Source: Limisphaerales bacterium
Lineage (GTDB): Bacteria; Verrucomicrobiota; Verrucomicrobiae; Limisphaerales; UBA11358
Length of the DNA stretch: 5,887 nucleotides
Direction of reading: 5' to 3'
Assembly: GCA_003152145.1 (NCBI GenBank)
Contig: PLZL01000091.1
Location: forward strand, 1,686 to 7,572
Made by a program: the position numbers and the translations under genes. Positions 1 through 5,334 of this stretch are shown one piece after another. Under the pieces are notes generated by a model, which saw only the letters and a list, made by a program, of their open reading frames with translations, made no database searches and was not told the DNA's origin. Position 1 is the stretch's first letter. Every line of letters begins with the position of its first letter.

Positions 1-789
1 GGGGATGCCGGTGGCAATCCGCTCGACCGATATCTTATGATTCAGCCCCAGCGACGTGATGGGCAGCACGCTGATGCCCTCGTCACCGATGAGAAATGGA
101 AATTCGTTGGTGCCGTGCATTGCGCCGCGATATTTCACCACGCGCAGATTCCGCGTGGCAATCTGCTCGGTGACCCGATGGTCGAGCAGGATGACGCAGT
201 CGGACACATATTCCTCCAGCCCGTGGCGCGTCAGTTGTTCGCGCCCGCGTTCGGCCGTGATGACGGCGGTCACGCCCTTGTCCTTGAGCCAGCGGAAGAG
301 CCGGCGCAACTCGGCGCGCAGGATGGCCTCGTTGCGCAGGCCGGCGAACAGCGCTTCCAGCGTGTCCAGCACCACGCGCCGGGCGCCGATGGAATCAATC
401 GCGTGATTGAGCCGGACAAACAACCCTTCCAGGTCATACTCGCCGCTCTCGTGGATTTCACTCGGCTCGATGTGAACGTAGTCGAGCACAATTTTTTTGC
501 GCCGGACCAGGCCCGCCAGATCAAATCCGAGCGACGCGACGTTGGCCTTCAACTCCGCTTCCGTTTCCTCGAAGGACATGAACATGCCCGGCTCATCGAA
601 CTGCACCGCGCCGCGCACGAGGAATTCCGCAGCCAGCAGCGTCTTGCCACACCCCGCGCCGCCGCAGACCAGCGTGGGCCGCCCAAGCGGCAATCCGCCG
701 CCGGTGATTTCATCGAGACCCTGGATGCCGGTGGGGCACTTGGGCAAAAGAGTCGCCGGGGAGGCGGATTTGTGACCGTTATTTTTCAT
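1..789 (-). CDS. kaiC: KaiC-type circadian clock/signalling ATPase, N-terminal domain (partial, cut by window edge)
   Basis: The minus strand reads open for 263 codons from ATG at 789 and runs off the left edge. The protein is the first (CI) RecA-like domain of a KaiC-family ATPase, a cytosolic hexamer-forming phosphoprotein that hydrolyses ATP slowly. Seen: the family start GIQGLDEITGGGLPLGRP (residues 21-38), Walker A GGAGCGKT (43-50), the catalytic glutamate pair in SFEETE (E74/E75), Walker B RRVVLDTLEALF (137-148), and the conserved LRAELRRLFRWLKDKGVTAVI and YVSDCVILLDHRV blocks (about 157-206). The last residues, ERIATGIP, are the usual opening of the second (CII) domain, so the autophosphorylation sites lie outside the window. 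Start choice: an AAAGGA ribosome-binding site lies 9 bases upstream. It follows a histidine kinase gene by 48 bases on the same strand, so co-transcription is likely. The family is clear; a true circadian role is not shown. Confidence 0.93.
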   Translation of the reverse strand, partial: MKNNGHKSASPATLLPKCPTGIQGLDEITGGGLPLGRPTLVCGGAGCGKTLLAAEFLVRGAVQFDEPGMFMSFEETEAELKANVASLGFDLAGLVRRKKIVLDYVHIEPSEIHESGEYDLEGLFVRLNHAIDSIGARRVVLDTLEALFAGLRNEAILRAELRRLFRWLKDKGVTAVITAERGREQLTRHGLEEYVSDCVILLDHRVTEQIATRNLRVVKYRGAMHGTNEFPFLIGDEGISVLPITSLGLNHKISVERIATGIP

Positions 790-798
790 TCAAGAGCA

Positions 799-804
799 TC
801 CTTT
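799..804 (-). promoter_or_regulatory. Ribosome-binding site of kaiC
   Basis: Read on the minus strand, AAAGGA lies 9 bases before the ATG at 789. It is the clearest Shine-Dalgarno site in the window and fixes the kaiC start. The only upstream ATG, which overlaps this site, runs into TGA after five codons. Confidence 0.6.
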
Positions 805-837
805 CATTGACGCGGGTAAAATTCGTTTCATAAAAAT

Positions 838-1998
838 TCAAGGTTTGGTTTCAGCGGACTCCATCAGCGGATTCCCCGCGCGCGCGGCCCTGCGGAGCGG
901 AATTTGTGCCGTGACGGTGGTGCCTTTGCCCGGTGTGGACTCGACATCAAAATGGCCACCGATCATCTCCAACCGTTCCCTCATGCCGAGCAGTCCCAGG
1001 CGTTTGCCGCCATTGGCAGGCAACACGCGTTCCACTTTGAAGGATTTGCCGTCATCTTTTATTTTCATGCAAACGCAGTCCGGCAGTTTCTGGATGATCA
1101 CTTCCACCCGGCTGGCGTGGGCATGGCGGGCCACATTGGTGAGCGCCTCCTGCGCCACGCGGTAGAGCGCGGTCCGCCTGGCCGGGTCCAGTTTTTCCAC
1201 CTTCGCAAATGCCGTCAAACTGGTGCGGACGCCCGTCCGCGCGGCAAAGTTTTTCATGAACGAATGCAGAGCTGGAATCAGCCCCAGGTCGTCCAACACC
1301 GCCGGCCGCAATTCGCGCGCGAACCGATGCACGATGTCCACCGATTTTTCAACCAGCCGTTGAGTTCGCGCGATGTTGCGGTCGAGACCCGTGGTGTTGA
1401 CCGCGGCCTCCTTTTTCAAGGCCGCCAGCCGGACGTTGATGCCCGTCAGGGTCTGGGCGATGACATCATGCAATTCGCGGCTGATTTCCTTTCGCTCCTC
1501 CTCCTGGGTCAGGAGAACCTGGCGGGACAATTGACGCAACTGCTCCTGCAGGCGGTTCGACTGTTCCAACAACTGGCTGTAATGATGCTCGCTTTTTTTG
1601 AGCGCCGCCTCCGCCGCGCTGCGCTGGGCGATTTCCTGTTCCAATTCCAGGTTCGAGGCGGCCAGCTCCACGGTGCGCTGGCTCAACATCTCAACGATTT
1701 GATTCAGATGGATGGCGGCCTCCCGCGCGCCGCGATGAACTTTCTCGATCGGGGTGATCGCCTCGATAAAGAAAGTCCCCGCCTGCCGGATGAGCGCGGC
1801 GCGTTTGCCGGCCGGGCAGCCGGGCAACACCCGGGTAATCAGGATTTGCTCATGGAGCTTGGCCATGTCCAGCGTCTGCAGCCCGGCAGTCAACGCCTGC
1901 TGGCCCATGCCGCGCACCGGTTGCAGGCGCCCTCCCGAGGCTTGCTTCAGATAGGTCAGCAACGCCGACTGATAGCGTCTGGAAAACTTGTGTTTCAT
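838..1998 (-). CDS. Soluble sensor histidine kinase with N-terminal RsbU_N/KaiA-like domain, HisKA_3 and HATPase_c
   Basis: A 386-aa cytosolic two-component kinase with no membrane segment. Residues 1-95 resemble the RsbU N-terminal domain: RRYQSALLTYLKQ, then KLHEQIL (48-54) and FFIEAI (76-81) match the spacing of Y..LL..Y, IH..L and FL.E in RsbU. A coiled coil follows (about 95-165). The HisKA_3 box is EERKEISRELHDVIAQTL (167-184) with phosphoacceptor H177. The ATPase domain has an X region RELRPAVLDDLGLIPAL, an N box QEALTNVARHAHAS (N288), G1 IKDDGKSF (315-320) and G2 GLLGMRERL (335-343). In G1 the usual second glycine is serine (S319). Such NarX/DegS-type kinases normally phosphorylate NarL/FixJ response regulators; none is in the window. 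The gene overlaps the upstream truncated paralogue by ATGA and precedes kaiC by 48 bases. That it signals to or from KaiC is inference from context and from the KaiA/RsbU superfamily link. Confidence 0.88.
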   Translation of the reverse strand: MKHKFSRRYQSALLTYLKQASGGRLQPVRGMGQQALTAGLQTLDMAKLHEQILITRVLPGCPAGKRAALIRQAGTFFIEAITPIEKVHRGAREAAIHLNQIVEMLSQRTVELAASNLELEQEIAQRSAAEAALKKSEHHYSQLLEQSNRLQEQLRQLSRQVLLTQEEERKEISRELHDVIAQTLTGINVRLAALKKEAAVNTTGLDRNIARTQRLVEKSVDIVHRFARELRPAVLDDLGLIPALHSFMKNFAARTGVRTSLTAFAKVEKLDPARRTALYRVAQEALTNVARHAHASRVEVIIQKLPDCVCMKIKDDGKSFKVERVLPANGGKRLGLLGMRERLEMIGGHFDVESTPGKGTTVTAQIPLRRAARAGNPLMESAETKP

Positions 1999-2735
1999 GA
2001 ACTGCCGAATTCACGCGCGACCCGGCGCACGGACTTGGCCGACTTTACCACCAGCCGCTGCGTGCTGGCGATTTTATTCTTGAGACCCTGGGTGTTGTTC
2101 CGGGCCTCCTGTTTCAACGAGAGCAGCCGGACATTGATGCCCAGCAGCGTCTGGCCGATTTCATCCTGAAGTTCATGGCTGATCTTCCTGCGTTCATCCT
2201 CATGCGCCGCCAGCACCTGATGCGTCAGTTGCCGTAAACGTTTTTGTAGTGCGAGCGATTCCTCCAGGCATTTCTTGTGGTGCTGTCCGCTTTTCTCGGC
2301 GGCATCCTCCATGACCTTTCGCCGGGCGACCCCCCGTTGCAGTTGACGCTCGGTGGCCGCAAGTTCTTCTGTGCGCTGGCCCAGCGTTTTATTCAGCCAG
2401 CTCAAGTGAACTTTGGTCTGCCGCGCGGCGCGATGCGTTTCCACAATCGGGGTGATCGCCTCGGTAAAAAAATCCTCCGCCCGCTTCATCAGCCCATTCT
2501 TGCTTTTGGATAAATCCAGTGTGACGAGCGCGCGTTCGTGAATCCGGGCGAGTTCCAGCTTCTCCAGACCGAGGGCTGCCGCCCGGCATCCCAGTTCCAA
2601 CGCCGGCTGCAAGCTTGCGCGCCGCCCCTGCTTCATGTATTTTCGCAAGGCCGTCGCATATTGTTGTGACAACCCGTTTAGTTTCTGTTTCATGATGTCA
2701 TGCCAAATCCAGCGGGACTCTCCGGGATGCTTCAT
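1995..2735 (-). CDS. Truncated, phosphoacceptor-less histidine kinase paralogue with RsbU_N/KaiA-like domain
   Basis: A 246-aa protein colinear with the kinase encoded just downstream, but lacking the whole ATPase domain. Seen: an RsbU_N-like region (about 20-105, with QQYATALRKYMKQ, ARIHERAL and FFTEAI), a coiled coil, then the HisKA_3 helix ERRKISHELQDEIGQTL (181-197). There the canonical ELHD histidine is glutamine (Q190), and the preceding arginine is histidine (H187). The two proteins stay similar through TQRLV.KS...V.R.ARE, and then this one ends FGSS. It could still dimerise with the intact kinase or dock to KaiC through the N domain, but it cannot act as a classical kinase. Its TGA overlaps the next ATG (ATGA), suggesting translational coupling. 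Start: 2735 gives the longest form. An internal ATG at 2693 (MKQKLNGLSQQY) aligns better with the paralogue's MKHKFSRRYQ and may be the real start; neither has a strong ribosome-binding site. A decaying gene is an alternative reading. Confidence 0.72.
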   Translation of the reverse strand: MKHPGESRWIWHDIMKQKLNGLSQQYATALRKYMKQGRRASLQPALELGCRAAALGLEKLELARIHERALVTLDLSKSKNGLMKRAEDFFTEAITPIVETHRAARQTKVHLSWLNKTLGQRTEELAATERQLQRGVARRKVMEDAAEKSGQHHKKCLEESLALQKRLRQLTHQVLAAHEDERRKISHELQDEIGQTLLGINVRLLSLKQEARNNTQGLKNKIASTQRLVVKSAKSVRRVAREFGSS

Positions 2736-2791
2736 CTCTCAACGGCGAGCCGCCATTCGAAGTAAGCATCCGACAATTGTCTCATTCTGTA

Positions 2792-2811
2792 TATGGGGTG
2801 AACACCTTATG
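2792..2811. promoter_or_regulatory. Inverted-repeat operator-like element, imperfect copy
   Basis: TATGGGGT-GAAC-ACCTTATG lies in the 111-base gap between the divergent kinase-like gene (start 2735) and the radical SAM gene (start 2847). It matches 16 of 20 positions of the perfect inverted repeat at 4340-4359, including the whole left arm. It ends 35 bases before the radical SAM start. A dimeric DNA-binding protein is the likely reader; which of the two divergent genes it controls cannot be decided here. I see no strong -35/-10 pair next to it. Confidence 0.5.
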
Positions 2812-2846
2812 GCGCGCGGGCGGTTTTGGAGCAAGATTGGAAATGA

Positions 2847-4325
2847 ATGAAGGTCCTGCTGCTATACCCGGAATTCCCGGACACGTTCTGGAGTTTCAAA
2901 CACGCGTTGAAATTCATCCAGAAGAGGGCTGCGTTGCCGCCACTCGGTCTGTTGACCGTGGCCGCGATGCTGCCGGATGATTGGGCGAAACGCCTCGTGG
3001 ATGTCAACGTGCGGAAGCTGCGCGAAAAAGATCTGGCCTGGGCGGATATCGTGTTCATCAGCGGGATGATCGCCCAACAGGACTCGGCGCACGAACTGGT
3101 CGCGCGTTGCCATGCTGCGGGCAAGACGATCGTGGCGGGCGGGCCGCTGTTCACCCTGGGCCATGAACAGTTTCCCGAAGTGAACCATTTCGTGCTGAAT
3201 GAGGCGGAGGTGACGCTGCCGGAGTTTTTGCGCGACTTCGCGCAGGGCGCGGCGCGCCGCGTGTATGCCTCGTCAGAATTCCCCGACCTCCGCCGGACGC
3301 CGGCGCCGTTGTGGGAGCTGGCGGAGATGCGACGTTACGGCTCGATGAGCGTGCAGTTCTCGCGCGGCTGCCCGTTTGATTGCGAGTTCTGCAACATCAC
3401 CGCGATGTTCGGACACCGGCCCCGCACCAAGACGACGGCGCAGGTGATCGCCGAGCTGGACGGCCTCCGCCGGCACGGCTGGCGCGGGCCGGTCTTCTTT
3501 GTGGACGACAATTTTATCGGCAACAAACGCGCGCTCAAGGAAGAGTTGCTGCCGGCGTTGATCCGCTGGCGGAACGGCCGGCGCGGCATGGTGTTTTACA
3601 CCGAGGCGTCCATCAATCTGGCCGACGATGAGGAGTTGATGCGGATGATGGTCGAGGCGGGTTTCAACCAGGTGTTCATCGGCATCGAGACGCCGGAGGA
3701 AGCGGGCCTGGCCGAGTGCAACAAGCGCCAGAACCAGAAGCGCGACCTGGTCGCCGATGTGAAGCGCATCCAGCGCGCGGGTCTGGAGGTGCAGGGCGGG
3801 TTCATCGTCGGGTTCGACAGCGACACGCCCGCGACTTTTGCGCGGCAGATCGAGTTCATCCAGAAAAGCGGCATCGTCACGGCGATGGTCGGCCTGCTGC
3901 AAGCCATCCCAGGCACGAAGCTTCACCAGCGGCTGAACGTCCAGGGCCGCCTGCTCGGCCGGACCACCGGCAACAACCTGGACGGGACAACCAACTTCAT
4001 TCCGCGGATGAACCGGGAGACGTTGCGCGAGGGTTACCGGAATCTGATGGGACACATTTATGCGCCCGGACCATATTACCAGCGGATCCGCACATTCCTG
4101 CGCGAGTATGCGCCGCCGAAAATCGCCGGCACATTGAACTGGCGATATTTCATGGCGTTCCTCCATGCTAATGTCCGTCTCGGCATTTTTGGCCGCGAAC
4201 GTTTCCACTACTGGGGCTTGCTGATCTGGACTTTCTTCCGCCGCCCCTCCCACCTTCCTCTGGCCGTCGCTCTCTCCATCTACGGCTACCACTTTCGCAA
4301 GACGTGCCGGGTGCTGGGGCTGTGA
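2847..4325 (+). CDS. B12-binding-domain radical SAM protein of the DUF4070 type, substrate unknown
   Basis: A 492-aa protein. The N-terminal region (1-145) has the cobalamin-binding-like fold pattern (MKVLLLYPEFPDTFWSFKHA, PPLGLLTVAAMLP, ADIVFISGM, KTIVAGGPLFT) but no DxHxxG histidine motif. The radical SAM core follows: FSRGCPFDCEFC gives the CX3CX2C iron-sulfur ligands C175, C179 and C182, with VFFVDDNFIGNK (216-227), FIGIETPEE (278-285) and GGFIVGFDSD (317-326) as later core strands. The C-terminal region (about 380-492) has the DUF4070 character and a hydrophobic, aromatic-rich end (YWGLLIWTFF). The family reductively cleaves S-adenosylmethionine. Some DUF4070 relatives methylate hopanoids (HpnP-like), but nothing here fixes the substrate. 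The start at 2847 matches the conserved family N-terminus; the ribosome-binding site is weak (GGAA 4 bases away). The gene stands alone between two copies of an inverted-repeat element. Confidence 0.9.
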   Translation: MKVLLLYPEFPDTFWSFKHALKFIQKRAALPPLGLLTVAAMLPDDWAKRLVDVNVRKLREKDLAWADIVFISGMIAQQDSAHELVARCHAAGKTIVAGGPLFTLGHEQFPEVNHFVLNEAEVTLPEFLRDFAQGAARRVYASSEFPDLRRTPAPLWELAEMRRYGSMSVQFSRGCPFDCEFCNITAMFGHRPRTKTTAQVIAELDGLRRHGWRGPVFFVDDNFIGNKRALKEELLPALIRWRNGRRGMVFYTEASINLADDEELMRMMVEAGFNQVFIGIETPEEAGLAECNKRQNQKRDLVADVKRIQRAGLEVQGGFIVGFDSDTPATFARQIEFIQKSGIVTAMVGLLQAIPGTKLHQRLNVQGRLLGRTTGNNLDGTTNFIPRMNRETLREGYRNLMGHIYAPGPYYQRIRTFLREYAPPKIAGTLNWRYFMAFLHANVRLGIFGRERFHYWGLLIWTFFRRPSHLPLAVALSIYGYHFRKTCRVLGL

Positions 4326-4339
4326 CTCGTGAGTTTCCG

Positions 4340-4359
4340 TATGGGGTGAATACCCCATA
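4340..4359. promoter_or_regulatory. Perfect inverted-repeat operator-like element
   Basis: TATGGGGTGAATACCCCATA has two perfect 8-base arms around a 4-base GAAT centre. It begins 14 bases after the radical SAM stop and lies 74 bases before the start of the small membrane protein gene. No T-run follows, which argues against a terminator. The arms contain TACCCCAT, reminiscent of the TACYYMT half-sites of NarL-type regulators, but arranged in the opposite relative orientation to the classical NarL 7-2-7 site, so this likeness is weak. Confidence 0.6.
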
Positions 4360-4378
4360 GCGAGGGGCAGGCCGATGG

Positions 4379-4384
4379 TGTAAT
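4379..4384 (+). promoter_or_regulatory. Candidate -10 box of the small membrane protein gene
   Basis: TGTAAT matches the TATAAT consensus at five of six positions. There is no -35-like hexamer at the right distance (CATAGC). Instead, the 20-base inverted repeat sits upstream with its centre at -41.5 from the implied start site near 4391. That arrangement is typical of class II activated promoters, in which an activator replaces -35 recognition. The leader to the ATG at 4434 would be about 43 bases. Confidence 0.35.
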
Positions 4385-4433
4385 CTGCCCGTTGAACCAA
4401 TGCATGCCGGGCGTGACCAGCGTTGCTTGAACG

Positions 4434-4868
4434 ATGATGAGCGAGCACCAAAAACATACTGAGTTTCTGCGGCATTGCCTTCGCTACGGCGAAAGCACAG
4501 AGCACCAGGAACTGCACGAAGGGATTACTCAGGTTCAACGCGACGCGCGCTGTGTGCGGCACGCTGTGTGGCTGATGGCCATATTGACTGCGCTGGTTGT
4601 GGCTGGTCTTGGCTACGGAACGGTTTTGGTGGACAACTTTCCCTACAACGCGCCGCAATTCGTCGTGAATCTTATCTGTGCCCTGGGTCTGGGATCACTG
4701 ATCAGCCTCCTGGCCTTTGTGGGCCTCGGGATGGTCTATCGCATGAAGCTGGACCAGCGGCGGGAGGAATGTCGCCAGAAGGTCGCGAGGCTGTTGGAGT
4801 CTCGCTTGGGCAAGCCGGTCACCAACTCGGTGCGAGACCCTTTATCCATCAGCAAGGAGAATGCATAG
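4434..4868 (+). CDS. Small hypothetical protein with two membrane helices
   Basis: A 144-aa protein I cannot assign to a named family, although its pattern is familiar to me from verrucomicrobial hypothetical proteins. Layout: a hydrophilic His/Glu-rich head (EHQKHTEFLRHCLRY, then EHQELHEGITQVQRDARCVR, to about 43), helix one (AVWLMAILTALVVAGLGYG, 44-62), a short loop with DNFPYNAP, helix two (FVVNLICALGLGSLISLLAF, 76-95, running on to about 102), and a charged tail (RMKLDQRREECRQKVARLLESRLGK). Both ends should lie on the same side of the inner membrane, most likely the cytoplasm given the positive residues after helix two. Start: ATG at 4434 or the adjacent ATG at 4437; no ribosome-binding site is evident. 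A TGTAAT box and the perfect inverted repeat precede it, so it is probably under its own regulated promoter. The function is unknown; heads of this type could contact soluble signalling proteins, but that is speculation. Confidence 0.75.
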   Translation: MMSEHQKHTEFLRHCLRYGESTEHQELHEGITQVQRDARCVRHAVWLMAILTALVVAGLGYGTVLVDNFPYNAPQFVVNLICALGLGSLISLLAFVGLGMVYRMKLDQRREECRQKVARLLESRLGKPVTNSVRDPLSISKENA

Positions 4869-5088
4869 ACCCAAAGAGCGATTTGAATGAACTCGCGCTT
4901 GGCGGCATGCTGCTCAAATCCGGCGTGGGCATCGCCGAGAAACTCGGCGTTAAGGTGGACTCCAAGTCGGGTAATGTGCTTCAAGGAGTCGGCAACCTGT
5001 TGACGGTCAAAAGCCAGCGACCACCAACCAGCCCTCCACAAACACCGCGCCGAAATTGAACCCACCGGATCTGTTCAAGAACAAGTAA
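4868..5088 (+). pseudogene. Frameshifted C-terminal gene fragment, possibly AsmA-like
   Basis: Immediately after the membrane protein gene, the frame starting at 4868 reads DPKSDLNELALGGMLLKSG, then a segment ending GNVLQGVGNLLT, which has protein-like composition. Near 5004 the sense continues in another frame as GQKPATTNQPSTNTAPKLN, then PPDLFKNK and TAA at 5086-5088. The switch fits loss of one G (ACGGTC for an ancestral ACGGGTC). Without it, the first frame ends at TGA 5057-5059 in a Pro/Arg-rich tail. No start codon or ribosome-binding site precedes the fragment, so it is a remnant of the 3' end of a larger gene. The glycine/leucine-rich segment, the Asn/Pro/Thr linker and the final PPDLFK recall the C-termini of AsmA-like envelope proteins as I remember them from this lineage; that identity is a guess. 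Confidence 0.45.
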
Positions 5089-5334
5089 GCGGCCAAACGC
5101 AGACCTCAATGCGCGAACTGGAGCGGAAACTGGTGATGGAGAATTGCATCAAGGCGGTGGAGTCATAATTGCCATCCTCCAGCCTAATTTGCTCCCTGAG
5201 TTTGACGCCCACGCGACCTGAATCCGCGCCTTGCAAGGCGCGCAAGCCGCCAGCCAGAATGCAAAACGTCTCATGGCAGAAGAAAAAGCCCTATCGTGAG
5301 ACAGTGCCGGGTTCCATCAGGCTTTCAGAGCGGG
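5089..5334. other. Gene-poor stretch, 246 bases
   Basis: I see no convincing gene here. A short reading (MRELERKLVMENCIKAVES, 5109-5168 with TAA) follows the frameshifted fragment in a third frame. It has a helical, charged look but no supporting start or homology I can name. The stretch also holds an 18-base palindrome at 5225-5242. Loss of coding sense here and the neighbouring frameshifted fragment together suggest an eroding region. Confidence 0.4.
5225..5242. repeat. 18-base perfect palindrome
   Basis: CGCGCCTTGCAAGGCGCG is self-complementary over all 18 bases with no spacer. It sits in the gene-poor stretch between the decayed fragment and the 3' end of the exported protein gene. It has no adjoining T-run, and a zero-base loop makes a poor RNA hairpin terminator, so a protein-binding site or a repeat-family core is more likely. 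It could be chance in GC-rich DNA. Confidence 0.45.

Noticed and set aside
37..810. Plus-strand open frame of 257 codons over the kaiC region
   Set aside because: It is the complement of the kaiC coding frame, which carries unmistakable Walker motifs.
904..2169. Long plus-strand open frame of 421 codons opposite the kinase genes
   Set aside because: It is antisense to two genes with clear kinase motifs; its protein is rich in Arg, Gln and His with no domain, as expected from the complement of GC-rich codons.
4340..4359. The inverted repeat as a transcription terminator of the radical SAM gene
   Set aside because: No T-run follows on either strand, and a related copy lies upstream of the gene, which fits an operator better.
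3273..4658. Long minus-strand open frame of 461 codons opposite the radical SAM gene
   Set aside because: It is antisense to an intact enzyme with all motifs and crosses into the next gene; its composition is low in sense (His/Arg/Gln/Val-rich) and no family is recognisable.
4475..5059. A 194-codon plus-strand gene overlapping the small membrane protein
   Set aside because: Its first two thirds are an out-of-frame shadow of the membrane protein gene; only the last part (from about 4868) looks protein-like and is better explained as a decayed fragment.
5109..5168. Short reading MRELERKLVMENCIKAVES, considered as a Fis-like C-terminal remnant
   Set aside because: Only 19 residues, no upstream coding sense in this frame and no helix-turn-helix continuation.
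5152..5275. Short minus-strand reading from 5275 starting MRRFAFWLAACAP, signal-peptide-like
   Set aside because: About 41 codons, no ribosome-binding site, runs through the 18-base palindrome and ends in TPPP; likely chance.
5285..5334. Terminator of the secreted protein gene (AGCCC ... GGGCTTTTTC on the minus strand)
   Set aside because: The stem is only five pairs with a loop of about 40 bases; too weak to call.
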